The notes under the pieces are model-generated. The model searched no databases and had not been told where the DNA came from. It saw only the letters and a program-made list of their open reading frames with translations. From Actinopolymorpha sp. NPDC004070 (GTDB lineage: Bacteria > Actinomycetota > Actinomycetes > Propionibacteriales > Actinopolymorphaceae): 64,000 bases of DNA. The position numbers and the translations under genes are program-made. Location: assembly GCF_040610475.1 (NCBI RefSeq), contig NZ_JBEXMJ010000004.1:62001-126000 (forward strand), given 5' to 3'. Of the stretch, positions 1 through 9,266 are shown piece by piece. Every line of letters begins with the position of its first letter. Within the stretch, counting starts at the first letter, position 1.

Positions 1-191
1 CCGTCCCGCTCGTCCGGCGGCGGCGAACGTCCGGTTCGTACGGCTCGCTGGACCTGCCGCGCACCTGCGGTTTAATAGGCACTCGGAGCGGTTCGCCGAC
101 GAATGGCGGCGCCGGGCGATAGGTCGTGCCGTGGTCAACTGGGTCAGGTTTAGTCTGGCTGCGCTCACGGCGGATGCCGTATAAACGTGGC

Positions 192-539
192 ATGCCCGAA
201 CCGCGCGTTCCTCGTGACGAGGCCGAGGCCGCTCTGCATGCCCGCAGGGAGCTGGGTGCCGACTTCGAGCCGGCGGTCGTCGACTCCTTCGTCGACCGCA
301 TCGACGCGGCCATCGAGGCGCGGGTGGCCCAGGAGGTCAAGCGCGCGGGGAAGCCCGCGCCGAGACGCAAGGACGACGGCCACGCGCTGGCTCTGGCCAT
401 CGTCTCCTTGGGGGTGGCGATCCCGCTGTCGGGCCTGGCCGCCCACGAGGCCGGCGTCGCGGGCCTGGTCGTAGCGTGGCTCGGAATCGTCTTGGTCAAT
501 CTCGCCCACGCGCTCAGCCGGCTTCGCCGCGGCGACTAG
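192..539 (+). CDS. small two-helix membrane protein, function unknown
   Basis: A 115-residue protein with an acidic, charged N-terminal half (about residues 1-60, predicted helical and cytoplasmic) followed by two hydrophobic segments (about 66-82 and 86-106) joined by a short loop, ending in a basic tail (RLRRGD). This is the layout of many small actinobacterial two-pass membrane proteins. I do not recognise a family. The ATG at 192 is preferred over starts further upstream because TATAAA at 180-185 sits 6 nt before it, which would make a leaderless transcript. The stop codon lies at the edge of a perfect 19-bp tandem duplication. The gene is convergent with rpsA and probably shares its terminator. 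Confidence 0.6.
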   Translation: MPEPRVPRDEAEAALHARRELGADFEPAVVDSFVDRIDAAIEARVAQEVKRAGKPAPRRKDDGHALALAIVSLGVAIPLSGLAAHEAGVAGLVVAWLGIVLVNLAHALSRLRRGD

Positions 540-575
540 GACAGCCCCCTGGATCCAGGACAGCCCCCTGGATCC
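538..575. repeat. perfect 19-bp tandem duplication across a stop codon
   Basis: Two adjacent identical 19-bp copies at 538-556 and 557-575, each containing the palindrome GGATCC. The first copy begins with the last two bases of the TAG stop of the upstream gene. It looks like a slippage or repair-type duplication and not a protein-binding array. Confidence 0.85.
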
Positions 576-646
576 CGGCTCCTTCTCCGCCTCCCGGCGC
601 AACTCTCCTGCCCCCGCACCGCTTCTGTCGAAAACTGCACATACAG

Positions 647-682
647 CGGCAACGGCCCCGCCGAGTGGCGGGGCCGTTGCCG
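647..682. terminator. bidirectional-looking terminator between the small membrane gene and rpsA
   Basis: A perfect 16-bp G+C-rich stem (647-662 with 667-682) closed by the tetraloop GAGT. It lies 33 nt beyond the rpsA stop and about 107 nt beyond the convergent small gene, so it can serve both. There is no long T tract, as is common in actinomycetes. Confidence 0.75.
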
Positions 683-714
683 TTGTCGCTGCTGTCGCGC
701 CGGAGCGCGGGAAC

Positions 715-2244
715 TCAGCCGTTGCCGGTGAGCTTCTCGCGCAGCGCCGCGAGCGCCTCGTCCGACGCCAGCGTGCCCTCGGCCTCACGCGACGGCTCGG
801 CCGACGCGTAGGAGGACTGACCGGAGGAGGAAGAGGACGAGGAGGACGACGAAGACGCGGCCGCGGGGGCCTCGCTCTCCTCGATCTCGGCCTGCTGCGC
901 GGCCTCGATCTGCTTCTTGTGCGCCTCCCAGCGGCTGTGCGCCTCGGCGTACTCGCGCTCCCACTGGTCGCGCTGCTTGTCGAAGCCCTCGAGCCACTCG
1001 CCCGTCTCCGGGTCGAAGCCCTCGGGGTACTTGTAGTTGCCCTGGTCGTCGTACTCGGCGGCCATGCCGTAGAGCGTCGGGTCGAACTGGTCCCCGATCG
1101 CCTCGGCGCCCTCGTTGGCCTGCTTGAGCGACAGCGAGATCCGGCGGCGTTCGAGGTCGATGTCGATGATCTTGACCATGACGTCGTTGCCGACCTGGAC
1201 GACCTGCTCGGGCACCTCGACGTGGCGCTCGGCCAGCTCGGAGATGTGCACCAGGCCCTCGATGCCGTCGTCGACCCGGACGAACGCACCGAACGGCACC
1301 AGCTTGGTGACCTTGCCCGGCACGATCTGGCCGATCTGGTGGATCCGGGCGAACTGCTGCCACGGGTCCTCCTGCGTCGACTTCAGCGACAGCGAGACCC
1401 GCTCGCGGTCGAGGTCGACGTCGAGCACCTCGACGGTGACTTCCTGGCCGACCTCGACGACCTCGCTCGGGTGGTCGATGTGCTTCCAGGACAGCTCCGA
1501 CACGTGCACCAGACCGTCGACGCCGCCGAGGTCCACGAACGCACCGAAGTTGACGATGCTGGAGACGACGCCCTTGCGGATCTGGCCCTTCTGCAGCTGG
1601 TGCAGGAAGTTCTGCCGGACCTCGGACTGGGTCTGCTCGAGCCACGCCCGCCGGGACAGGACCACGTTGTTGCGGTTCTTGTCCAGCTCGATGATCTTGG
1701 CCTCGAGCTCGCGGCTGACGTAGGGCTGCAGGTCGCGGACCCGCCGCATCTCCACCAGGGAGGCGGGCAGGAAGCCACGCAGACCGATGTCGAGGATGAG
1801 ACCGCCCTTGACGACCTCGATGACGGTGCCGGTGACGACGCCGTCCTCCTCCTTGATCTGCTCGATCGTGCCCCAGGCGCGCTCGTACTGAGCACGCTTC
1901 TTGGACAGGATCAGGCGGCCTTCCTTGTCCTCCTTCTGGAGGACCAGCGCCTCGACGTGGTCGCCGACCTTCACCACTTCGCCCGGGTCGACGTCGTGCT
2001 TGATCGACAGCTCCCGAGCGGGGATCACGCCTTCGGTCTTGTAGCCGATGTCGAGCAGGACCTCGTCCCGGTCGACTTTCACGACGGTGCCCTCGACGAT
2101 GTCACCGTCGTTGAAGTACTTGATTGTCTCGTCGATCGCGGCGAGGAAAGCCTCTTCCGAACCCACGTCGTTCACCGCGACCTGCGGCGTCTTCTGCTGG
2201 GCCGGTGCTGATTCGGTCAGCGGGGCCTCGATGCTGCTCGTCAT
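715..2244 (-). CDS. rpsA: 30S ribosomal protein S1
   Basis: A 509-residue S1 protein that helps load mRNA on the 30S subunit. It carries four S1 (OB-fold) RNA-binding repeats, at about residues 45-115, 132-200, 220-290 and 305-375, and not the six of Escherichia coli; four is usual for actinobacteria. Repeats 3 and 4 show the typical VNFGAFVDLGG and VPFGAFVRVDDG cores. The C-terminal tail is acidic, rich in W, Y and E, then has an uninterrupted run of 11 serines and ends in KLTGNG. The ATG at 2244 was chosen because the family begins here (MTSSIEAP...); the frame stays open upstream but that stretch has no S1 character. A sigma-A-like promoter lies about 175 nt upstream. Confidence 0.97.
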   Translation of the reverse strand: MTSSIEAPLTESAPAQQKTPQVAVNDVGSEEAFLAAIDETIKYFNDGDIVEGTVVKVDRDEVLLDIGYKTEGVIPARELSIKHDVDPGEVVKVGDHVEALVLQKEDKEGRLILSKKRAQYERAWGTIEQIKEEDGVVTGTVIEVVKGGLILDIGLRGFLPASLVEMRRVRDLQPYVSRELEAKIIELDKNRNNVVLSRRAWLEQTQSEVRQNFLHQLQKGQIRKGVVSSIVNFGAFVDLGGVDGLVHVSELSWKHIDHPSEVVEVGQEVTVEVLDVDLDRERVSLSLKSTQEDPWQQFARIHQIGQIVPGKVTKLVPFGAFVRVDDGIEGLVHISELAERHVEVPEQVVQVGNDVMVKIIDIDLERRRISLSLKQANEGAEAIGDQFDPTLYGMAAEYDDQGNYKYPEGFDPETGEWLEGFDKQRDQWEREYAEAHSRWEAHKKQIEAAQQAEIEESEAPAAASSSSSSSSSSSGQSSYASAEPSREAEGTLASDEALAALREKLTGNG

Positions 2245-2417
2245 CTGGTTGATGGCTCCGATATGGCGTTGGTCGTCGTCACGTGCGCGCGTGGACCCTT
2301 TGATCGCACTGCCGAGAAGTCGCGGCCGTTTTTCCTGGGCCGGAACCAGGTGATTTCGACAAGAACGAGCGCGAGCCTGCTCCGTCCGAGGTCGCACAGG
2401 CCCACAACGCTCATGTC

Positions 2418-2447
2418 AGGATACGGGTGCCCCGCAACAAGGGTCAA
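2418..2447 (-). promoter_or_regulatory. probable rpsA promoter
   Basis: Reading the minus strand, TTGACC (2447-2442) and TATCCT (2423-2418) are separated by 18 nt, a good match to a housekeeping sigma factor promoter. Transcription would start near 2410, leaving a 5' leader of roughly 165 nt before the rpsA ATG. Apart from this promoter I see nothing convincing in the 2245-2668 gap. Confidence 0.55.
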
Positions 2448-2668
2448 CGCAACCCCGCAGACAGCGGGCCATCTCAAACGCGAGAACCCCGCGGAGCGTT
2501 CCCGCTGTGCGGTACATCGGAAGCCGAAGTGGTGGTTTGTCCGGTTATCGGACGACTTGCACAGGCTACGGTACGTCGCGGCGGAGAACGAACGAGGCTC
2601 ACAGCCGGCGGATCGGCGGATCTCGGGACCCGCGCCGAGCACCGGCCCGCGACCAGTCCGCCAGAAGT

Positions 2669-3757
2669 CTAGGACAGGCCCTGGGGCCGTTCGGTGCTGC
2701 CGCCGGGACCCGGTCGCCGCTCGGAGGTCCAGTCGGGGCGTCCGCCGGACAGGTCCCGCGCCCGGGCACAGCGCAGCAGCAGGTCGGTGGCCGCACGGGT
2801 GATCTCGTGCTGTTCGGCCCTGCCGGCCAGGTCGACCAGGGCGAACAGGTCAACGGCCTGCGCGATCTGCCCGAACGCCGCAGGCAGCGGCGGGCCGTAG
2901 GTGCGCAACGCGTCGACGACAGCCGTGGCGAACACCTCGTCGGTCTCGAACCGCAGCAGGTTGCCCAGGTCGGCGAAAGGGTTGCCGGCATGGGCGTACT
3001 CCCAGTCGACCAGTCCGGTCACCTCTCCGCTCCCGGGGTCGACGAGGACGTTCTTGGGGTTGAAGTCGGAGTGGCACAGGCAGGTACGCCGGACCTCGTC
3101 GAGCAGGTCCTGACCCTGCCGGGCCACCTCCCGCAGGCCGGCGATGTCGGCGAAGCTCCAGCCGGCGAGGGCGCCGGACTCCCGGTGGGCGTTCACCCAC
3201 TCCTCCAGTCCGCCGGCGGCTCCGGTCCAGGGCCGGATCCGCAGGTCGGCATCGACGAACTCCCCCGCCCTGGGGAACGGCATGCCCGACAGCCGCGCCA
3301 GCACCCTGCCGACGCTCGCGCCCGCCGCCTTCCGCAGCGACGGCGGGGCGTCCGGCAGCAGGCGGTCCAGCGGCACGCCGGGCAGTCGCTCCGTGAGCAG
3401 GTAGGCCGGCTGCTCTGGAGTCGCCCGGGTGCGCAGGTCGAGGACGCGGGGCACCGGCACCAGGTCGCGGACCAGGGCGAGCAGTGCGGCGTCGATCCCG
3501 GCCCGCCCGGGCTCGCGGAGGTAGAGCCGGAGCACGGCCTCCTCACCCGGTGCGCCGACGAGGAACGTCTCGCCGCTGTAGCCGCCCGAAAGCGGCTGAG
3601 CCTCGGCGCCCAGGAGGTGCCGGGCGGCCGTCGTCACGGGGTGCCGAACCGCGCCGGTGGCGGCATCGTGGTCGATTCGTCGCTCGAGGTCGCCGCCGGC
3701 CTCTCCGGAATCGTCTCCGAAGCCCTCGCCCGGAAGGTCGCCTGGTGTGGGTGGCAT
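2669..3757 (-). CDS. aminoglycoside phosphotransferase-family (APH/choline kinase fold) kinase
   Basis: A 362-residue protein with a kinase-like fold of the APH family (PF01636). The catalytic loop HSDFNPKN and the metal-binding segment LVDWEYAHAGNPFADLGN are intact, and an N-terminal Gly-rich loop (LSGGYSGETFLV) precedes a candidate ATP-binding lobe. Members phosphorylate small hydroxylated molecules such as antibiotics, homoserine, choline or sugars; the substrate cannot be read here. The ATG at 3757 is preceded by GAGGG overlapping the stop of the upstream aminopeptidase (14 nt upstream), so the two genes are almost certainly co-transcribed. The frame runs on upstream but only as an overlap with the aminopeptidase gene. 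Resistance to an aminoglycoside is possible but unsupported. Confidence 0.8.
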   Translation of the reverse strand: MPPTPGDLPGEGFGDDSGEAGGDLERRIDHDAATGAVRHPVTTAARHLLGAEAQPLSGGYSGETFLVGAPGEEAVLRLYLREPGRAGIDAALLALVRDLVPVPRVLDLRTRATPEQPAYLLTERLPGVPLDRLLPDAPPSLRKAAGASVGRVLARLSGMPFPRAGEFVDADLRIRPWTGAAGGLEEWVNAHRESGALAGWSFADIAGLREVARQGQDLLDEVRRTCLCHSDFNPKNVLVDPGSGEVTGLVDWEYAHAGNPFADLGNLLRFETDEVFATAVVDALRTYGPPLPAAFGQIAQAVDLFALVDLAGRAEQHEITRAATDLLLRCARARDLSGGRPDWTSERRPGPGGSTERPQGLS

Positions 3758-3770
3758 CGGCGTCGTGCCC

Positions 3771-5099
3771 TCAGCCCGCGGGCGCGAGGAAGGCCGCCAG
3801 CGCGTCGACGTACATCCCCGGGTCGGCCGCTCCGCACAGCTCCCGCGCGGAGTGCATCGCGAGCTGCGGCGCACCCACGTCGACGGTGGTGAGACCGACG
3901 CCGGCGGCCGTGATCGGTCCGACGGTGGAACCGCACGGCATGTCGGCGCGGCTGACGAACCGCTGCAGCGGGACGCCGGCCTGCTCGCAGGCCGACACGA
4001 ACGCACCGGTGCCGCGCGCGTCGGTGGCGTAACGAAGGTTGACGTTGACCTTGAGCACCGGGCCGCCGTTGACCGCGATCTGGTGGTGGGGCTCGTGGCG
4101 CTCGGGATAGTTGGGATGCGTGGCGTGGGCCATGTCGCCGGACGCGCAGATCGACCCGGCGAGGGCCCGCAGGAGGTCCTCCCGGTCGCCGCCGCCGGCG
4201 AGCACGATCCGCTCCAGGACCGCGGGCAGCAGGGTGGACGCGGCGCCGCGCTCGGAGACGCTGCCCACCTCCTCGTGGTCGAACAGCACCAGCACCGGCA
4301 CGAGCGGGTCGGCTCCGGGAGACTCCACCGCCTTCAGCAACGCGCGTACGCCGGCGTAGGTGGTGCCGAGGTTGTCCAGCCGCGGCGCGCTCACCAGGTC
4401 ACCGTCGCGGCCGATCCGGCTGCTCGGCGCGAGGTCGTGGGTCATCAGCTCCCAGGCGAGCACGTCGCCGGGCTCGACCTTCAGCTCCTCGGCAACGAAC
4501 TCGGTGAAGTCACCGGGTGAGGTGCCGACCCCCCAGACCGGGAACACGTGCTGCTGGGGGTTGAGCTTCACGCCGGTCTCGCGGATCTCGCGGTCGAGGT
4601 GGATCGCCAGTTGTGGCACCCGCAGGATCGGGCGGTCCACCAGCAGCAGGCGTTCGCCGGTGCCGTCCGAGGTGCGGACACTGACCCGGCCGGACAGGCC
4701 GAGGTCGCGGTCGAGCCAGGAGTTGAGCAGTGGGCCGCCGTAGGGCTCGGCGGCGAGGACCTGCCAGCCCGCCCTGGTGGAGTCGGGGTGCGGCTTGATC
4801 CGGAGGTTGGGGCTGTCGGTGTGCGCGCCGACCACGCGGAACGGCGTGTGCGGAACGGTCGCCTGCTCGGTGCTCCACGCGACCAGCGAGCCACCACGCA
4901 CGGTGTAGTAGCGGCCGGGCTCGCGCGGCCAGCGAGCCGCCTCGTCCACCGCGGTGAACCCGGCCGCCTCCAGCCGGGCGGCCGCCTCGGCACAGGCGTG
5001 GAACGGCGACGGCGCGGCGTCGATGAACTCACACAGGCCGGCGGCTTCGGCGAAGCGCGCGGGTGCGGACGGGGAGTCGGTCGAGGGCTCAGTGGACAT
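3771..5099 (-). CDS. M18 family aminopeptidase
   Basis: A 442-residue cytoplasmic zinc aminopeptidase of family M18 (aspartyl aminopeptidase/ApeB type). The family's metal-ligand and catalytic segments are visible in order: [37 protein letters not shown] and, near the C terminus, MHSARE. Length is typical (about 430-450). These enzymes release N-terminal residues, often acidic ones, and assemble into dodecamers. TAGGAT sits 7 nt before the ATG (minus strand), so the mRNA may be leaderless; GATCC next to it could also be read as a poor ribosome-binding site. The phosphotransferase gene follows 13 nt downstream. Confidence 0.93.
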   Translation of the reverse strand: MSTEPSTDSPSAPARFAEAAGLCEFIDAAPSPFHACAEAAARLEAAGFTAVDEAARWPREPGRYYTVRGGSLVAWSTEQATVPHTPFRVVGAHTDSPNLRIKPHPDSTRAGWQVLAAEPYGGPLLNSWLDRDLGLSGRVSVRTSDGTGERLLLVDRPILRVPQLAIHLDREIRETGVKLNPQQHVFPVWGVGTSPGDFTEFVAEELKVEPGDVLAWELMTHDLAPSSRIGRDGDLVSAPRLDNLGTTYAGVRALLKAVESPGADPLVPVLVLFDHEEVGSVSERGAASTLLPAVLERIVLAGGGDREDLLRALAGSICASGDMAHATHPNYPERHEPHHQIAVNGGPVLKVNVNLRYATDARGTGAFVSACEQAGVPLQRFVSRADMPCGSTVGPITAAGVGLTTVDVGAPQLAMHSARELCGAADPGMYVDALAAFLAPAG

Positions 5100-5213
5100 A
5101 CGGAGGATCCTAGTGCGCTGGTCCGACAGGACCGCCGGACCAGCGACCGGCGGCGTCGATGAGCCGGCGGCGTCAAAGGACCCGGCGGGATTCAGCGGAG
5201 GAAGGTGCGTGGC

Positions 5214-6023
5214 GTGACCGAGGGTTCAGGCAGCACCGGACCGTCCGGCCACGCGCACGGCCCCCGGGTGCCCGGTGCGGCCAACCGGCGGTGGTGGGAC
5301 GACAACGCCGACGGCTACCAGCACGAACACGGGGAGTTCCTGCGCGACACGGGCTTCGTGTGGGGACCGGAGGGCCTGGACGAGGCGGACGCGGGGCTGC
5401 TCGGCGACATACGCGGGCTGCGAGTCCTCGAAGTGGGCTGCGGAGCCGCCCAGTGCGCCCGCTGGCTTCGTACCGCCGGCGCTCACCCGGTCGGGGTCGA
5501 CGTGTCGTTCCGGCAGGCGCAGCACGCCCGGCGGCTGGACGAGGTGACCGGCGTGACGGTGCCCGTGATCACCGCGGACGCCAGTGCGCTGCCGTTCGCC
5601 GACGCGGCGTTCGACGTGGCCTGCTCGGCGTACGGTGCGCTGCCGTTCGTCGCCGATCTCAATGCGGCGCTGCGCGAGGTGGCCCGGGTGCTGCGGGAGC
5701 GGGGGCGCTGGGTGTTCAGCGTCAGCCACCCGGTGCGGTGGGCGTTCCCGGACGACCCGGGCCCGGCGGGGCTGGTGGCCGACCGGTCCTACTTCGACCG
5801 GACGCCGTACGTCGAGACCGACTCGTCCGGGCGGTGGGTGTACGCCGAGTACCACCGCACGCTCGGCGACTGGGTACGCGCGCTGACCGCGACCGGCTTC
5901 GTCGTCCGCGACCTGGTGGAGCCCGCCTGGCCGGCGGACAACACCAACGTCTGGGGCGGGTGGAGCCCGCTTCGCGGCCGGCTGCTCCCCGGCACGGCGA
6001 TCTTCGTCTGCCAACGCCCCTAG
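5214..6023 (+). CDS. class I SAM-dependent methyltransferase
   Basis: A 269-residue protein with a Rossmann-type methyltransferase core: motif [16 protein letters not shown] (about residues 67-81), the acidic end of strand 2 (GVDVS), then [10 protein letters not shown] and a methyltransferase-11-like segment. The N-terminal [16 protein letters not shown] stretch is typical of an actinobacterial subfamily of unknown substrate. GTG at 5214 is preferred to the GTG at 5205 because GGAGG at 5197-5201 lies 12 nt from it, whereas it is only 3 nt from the earlier one. Convergent with polA, with 25 nt between them. Confidence 0.85.
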   Translation: MTEGSGSTGPSGHAHGPRVPGAANRRWWDDNADGYQHEHGEFLRDTGFVWGPEGLDEADAGLLGDIRGLRVLEVGCGAAQCARWLRTAGAHPVGVDVSFRQAQHARRLDEVTGVTVPVITADASALPFADAAFDVACSAYGALPFVADLNAALREVARVLRERGRWVFSVSHPVRWAFPDDPGPAGLVADRSYFDRTPYVETDSSGRWVYAEYHRTLGDWVRALTATGFVVRDLVEPAWPADNTNVWGGWSPLRGRLLPGTAIFVCQRP

Positions 6024-6048
6024 GCGAACCGAGATGGGCTCGGCCCGC

Positions 6049-8751
6049 TCAGTGGCCGGCCTCGTGCCAGGTGCGCCCCTCGCCGAGGGACACGTCGAGC
6101 GGGACGGTCAGGTCGGCGGCGCCGCCCATCTGGGCGCGGAGCAGCTCCTCGACCTGGGCCTGCTCCCCCGGCGCCACCTCCACCACGAGTTCGTCGTGCA
6201 CCTGCAGCAGCACGCGGGAGGTGAGGCCGGCGCTGCGCAGCGCCTCGTCGACGCCGAGCATCGCGACCTTGATCAGGTCGGCCGCCGATCCCTGGATCGG
6301 CGCGTTCAGCGCCATCCGCTCGGCCATCTCCCGGCGCTGGCGGTTGTCGCTGGTGAGGTCGGGAAGGTAGCGACGGCGGCCGAGGATCGTCTCGGTGTAG
6401 CCGGTCTTGCGGGCCGCGTCGACCACGCCGCGCAGGTAGTCGCGCACGCCGCCGAAGCGCTCGAAGTACTCGTCCATCAGCCCGCGGGCCTCGGCGGTGT
6501 CGATGCGCAACTGCTGGGACAGGCCGTACGCCGACAGGCCGTAGGCGAGGCCGTAGTTCATCGCCTTGATCTTGGCCCGCATCTCCTGCGTCACCTCGGC
6601 CGGTGGAACGGAGAACACCCGCGAGGCGGTGGCCGCGTGGAAGTCCTCACCGGAGTTGAACGCGTCGATCAGCCCCGCGTCGGCGGACAGGTGCGCCATG
6701 ATCCGCATCTCGATCTGGCTGTAGTCGGCGGTCACCAGGCGTTCGAATCCCGGCCCCACGACGAACGCCTCCCGGATGCGACGGCCCTCCTCGGTGCGGA
6801 TCGGGATGTTCTGCAGGTTGGGGTCGGTGGACGACAGCCGGCCGGTCGCGGCGATGGTCTGGTTGAACGTGGTGTGGATGCGGCCGTCGTGGGCGATCGT
6901 CTTGAGCAGTCCCTCGACCGTGGACCGCAGCCTCGATGCGTCGCGGTGGGCCAGCAGGTGGGCGAGGAACGGGTGCTCGGTCTGTACGTACAGCTGCTGC
7001 AGCGCCTCGGCATCGGTGGTGTAGCCGGTCTTGGTGCGCTTGGTCTTCGGCATGCCGAGCTTGTCGAAGAGGACGACCTGCAGCTGTTTGGGTGAGCCGA
7101 GGTTGATCTCCTCGTCGATCACGCGGTAGGCCTCGTCCGCGGCCTGCTTGACCTGGCCGGCGAAGTGGGCCTCCAGCTCCGACAGCCGGTCCGCGTCCAC
7201 GCAGATGCCGACCTGTTCCATCCGGGCGAGCACGCTCACCAACGGCAGCTCGACCTCGCCGAGCAGCCGGGCACCGCCTCGCTGGGAGAGCTCCTCGTCG
7301 AGCTTGGCGGCCAGGTCGATGACGGCTCGGGCGGCGACCATGGCGGTGTCGGCGACGCCACCGGAGTCGTCCACGCCGTCCAGGCTGAGCTGGCCGTCGT
7401 CGGCCGTCTCGGTGCGCAGCTCGCGGCGGAGGTAGCGCAGGGTGAGGTCGGACAGGTCGTAGGACCGCTGGTCGGGACGGACGAGGTAGGCGGCGAGCGC
7501 GGTGTCGCTGGTGAGGCCGCGCAGCGTCCAGCCCCGGGCGGCGAGCGCGAGGATCGGGCCCTTCGCGTCGTGCAGCGCCTTCTCGTGCGCGGCGTCGGCG
7601 AGCCAGTCGGCGAGGACCTGCTCGTCCTCGGGGGTCATCAGGGTCGGGTCGAGCCAGACGGCGGTGCCGTCGGAGGAGGCCAGCGCGACACCGGCGACGT
7701 CTCCGGTGCCTCTCCCCCAGCTGCCCTGGACGTGCAGCCCGGTGCGCACCGTGCCCGGCGCACCCTTGGCGTGCTTGTCCAGCCAGCCCGCGAGCTGCCC
7801 CGGCTCCAGTGCGGCGCCGGTGACCTCGAAGCCCTCCTCGGCCTCGGGCTCGGCGGTCTGCAGGGTCGCGAACAGCCGCTCGCGCAGCACCCGGAACTCC
7901 AGCGCGTCGAACACCGAGTGCACGGCGTCGCGGTCCCACGGCCGCAGGGCGAGATCGCCGGGCTGGAACGGGAGGGACACGTCGCGGACGAGCTCGTTGA
8001 GCTGGCGGTTCTGCAGCACCTGCCCGAGGTGTGCCCGCAGCGACTCGCCGGCCTTGCCCTTCACCTCGTCGACGTGCGCGACCAGGTCGTCCAGCGAGCC
8101 GTACTGGTTGAGCCACTTCGCCGCGGTCTTCGGCCCCACGCCGGGAACGCCGGGGAGGTTGTCGCTGGTCTCGCCGACCAGCGCGGCGAGGTCGCTGTAA
8201 CGCCCAGGTGGGATCGCGTAACGCCGCTCCACCTCCGCCGGAGTGATCCGGGCGACCTCCGACACCCCGCGGGTTGGGTAGATCACCGTCAGGTCGTCGC
8301 TGACGAGGGAGAACGAGTCACGATCGCCGGACACGACGAGCACCTCGTGGCCCTGCGCCACCGCCGCCGTGGCGAGCGTCGCGATCACGTCGTCGGCCTC
8401 GTAGCCCTCCGCCTCGGCGAACGGGATGTTGAGCGCGCCGAGCACTTCCTTGATCAGCGGCAGCTGGCTGCGGAACTCGTCCGGCGTCTTCTGCCGGCCG
8501 GCCTTGTATTCCGCATAGGCCTCGCTGCGGAACGTCTGCCGCCCGACGTCGAACGCCACCGCGATGTGGGTCGGCTGCTCGTCGCGCAGCATGTTGATCA
8601 GCATCGAGGTGAAGCCGTAGACCGCGTTGGTGGTCTGGCCCGTCGCGGTGGAGAAGTTTTCCGCCGGCAGGGCGAACCACGCCCGGTAGGCCAGCGAGTG
8701 GCCGTCGAGGAGCAGGAGCCGGGGTCGGTCGGTGCGGGGTGCGTCTGCCAC
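6049..8751 (-). CDS. polA: DNA polymerase I
   Basis: A 900-residue repair and Okazaki-fragment-processing polymerase. The N-terminal 5'-3' exonuclease/flap domain (about 1-300) starts LLLLDGHSLAYRAWFALP and has the H3TH segment GVPGVGPKTAAKWL. A central 3'-5' exonuclease-like domain lacks a recognisable DxE motif, so proofreading is probably lost, as in other actinobacterial PolA proteins. The polymerase domain is complete: motif A VTADYSQIEMRIMAHLS, a recognisable O-helix region and motif C QVHDELVVEV. The GTG at 8751 is chosen because family homology begins at VADAPRTDRP and TAGAGT lies 7 nt upstream (leaderless). The frame continues open for 147 codons upstream, but that is antisense to the thioesterase gene. 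Confidence 0.96.
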   Translation of the reverse strand: MADAPRTDRPRLLLLDGHSLAYRAWFALPAENFSTATGQTTNAVYGFTSMLINMLRDEQPTHIAVAFDVGRQTFRSEAYAEYKAGRQKTPDEFRSQLPLIKEVLGALNIPFAEAEGYEADDVIATLATAAVAQGHEVLVVSGDRDSFSLVSDDLTVIYPTRGVSEVARITPAEVERRYAIPPGRYSDLAALVGETSDNLPGVPGVGPKTAAKWLNQYGSLDDLVAHVDEVKGKAGESLRAHLGQVLQNRQLNELVRDVSLPFQPGDLALRPWDRDAVHSVFDALEFRVLRERLFATLQTAEPEAEEGFEVTGAALEPGQLAGWLDKHAKGAPGTVRTGLHVQGSWGRGTGDVAGVALASSDGTAVWLDPTLMTPEDEQVLADWLADAAHEKALHDAKGPILALAARGWTLRGLTSDTALAAYLVRPDQRSYDLSDLTLRYLRRELRTETADDGQLSLDGVDDSGGVADTAMVAARAVIDLAAKLDEELSQRGGARLLGEVELPLVSVLARMEQVGICVDADRLSELEAHFAGQVKQAADEAYRVIDEEINLGSPKQLQVVLFDKLGMPKTKRTKTGYTTDAEALQQLYVQTEHPFLAHLLAHRDASRLRSTVEGLLKTIAHDGRIHTTFNQTIAATGRLSSTDPNLQNIPIRTEEGRRIREAFVVGPGFERLVTADYSQIEMRIMAHLSADAGLIDAFNSGEDFHAATASRVFSVPPAEVTQEMRAKIKAMNYGLAYGLSAYGLSQQLRIDTAEARGLMDEYFERFGGVRDYLRGVVDAARKTGYTETILGRRRYLPDLTSDNRQRREMAERMALNAPIQGSAADLIKVAMLGVDEALRSAGLTSRVLLQVHDELVVEVAPGEQAQVEELLRAQMGGAADLTVPLDVSLGEGRTWHEAGH

Positions 8752-8833
8752 GGAGGCGACTCTAGTGGTCCCCACCGACAGCCCGGGCCGACCGGGCGGC
8801 ACCGGGCGACCGGCCGTCTGGTCAACTGGTCGC

Positions 8834-9253
8834 ATGTCGCAGTTGCCGGAAGCGCCCATCCACCGACGCCTCGGGATCACGATCACCGAGGCCGGTCCGG
8901 ACCGGTGCGTGGGGACGATGCCGGTGGAGGGCAACACCCAGCCGTTCGGGCTGTTGCACGGCGGCGCGTCGTGCGTCCTCGCGGAGAGCCTGGGCTCGGT
9001 CGCCGCAGTGCTGTGGGCCGGGCCGGGCCGGATCGCGGTCGGCGTGGACCTGAACGCCACCCACCACCGAGGCGTACGCGGCGGCTCGGTCACCGGGGTG
9101 GCCACCCCGCTGCACCGCGGCCGGACCACCGCGACGTACGAGGTGGTGATCAGCGACGAGGACGGGCGGCGCGTGTGCACCGCCCGCCTCACCTGTCACC
9201 TCCGCGACGTCGAACCACCGGCCGAACCACCAGCCGACCCCGGCGCCTGCTGA
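8834..9253 (+). CDS. hotdog-fold thioesterase (PaaI/YbgC-like)
   Basis: A 139-residue protein with a single hotdog domain. The catalytic-region signature LLHGGASCVLAESLGSVAA matches the PaaI/menaquinone-thioesterase type (HGG followed by a central helix with a Glu), and VGVDLNATHHRGVRGG is the matching second motif. It would hydrolyse an acyl-CoA; candidates are a 1,4-dihydroxy-2-naphthoyl-CoA or phenylacetyl-type substrate, which sequence alone cannot separate. The ATG at 8834 begins the family homology. Divergent from polA, convergent with ileS. Confidence 0.88.
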   Translation: MSQLPEAPIHRRLGITITEAGPDRCVGTMPVEGNTQPFGLLHGGASCVLAESLGSVAAVLWAGPGRIAVGVDLNATHHRGVRGGSVTGVATPLHRGRTTATYEVVISDEDGRRVCTARLTCHLRDVEPPAEPPADPGAC

Positions 9254-9266
9254 GCTCCCCGGGAGG

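Noticed and set aside
1-125. Gene fragment entering from the left edge
   Set aside because: No frame with recognisable motif; it looks like intergenic sequence.
2241-2642. Possible small gene in the rpsA upstream gap
   Set aside because: The 133-codon minus-strand frame runs through the rpsA promoter and overlaps the gene start without coding character.
3485-3757. Aminoglycoside resistance call for the phosphotransferase
   Set aside because: The fold and catalytic loop support a kinase, but nothing identifies the substrate.
8752-9192. 147-codon N-terminal extension of PolA
   Set aside because: Antisense to the thioesterase, not PolA-like; GTG 8751 with a -10 7 nt upstream begins the homology.
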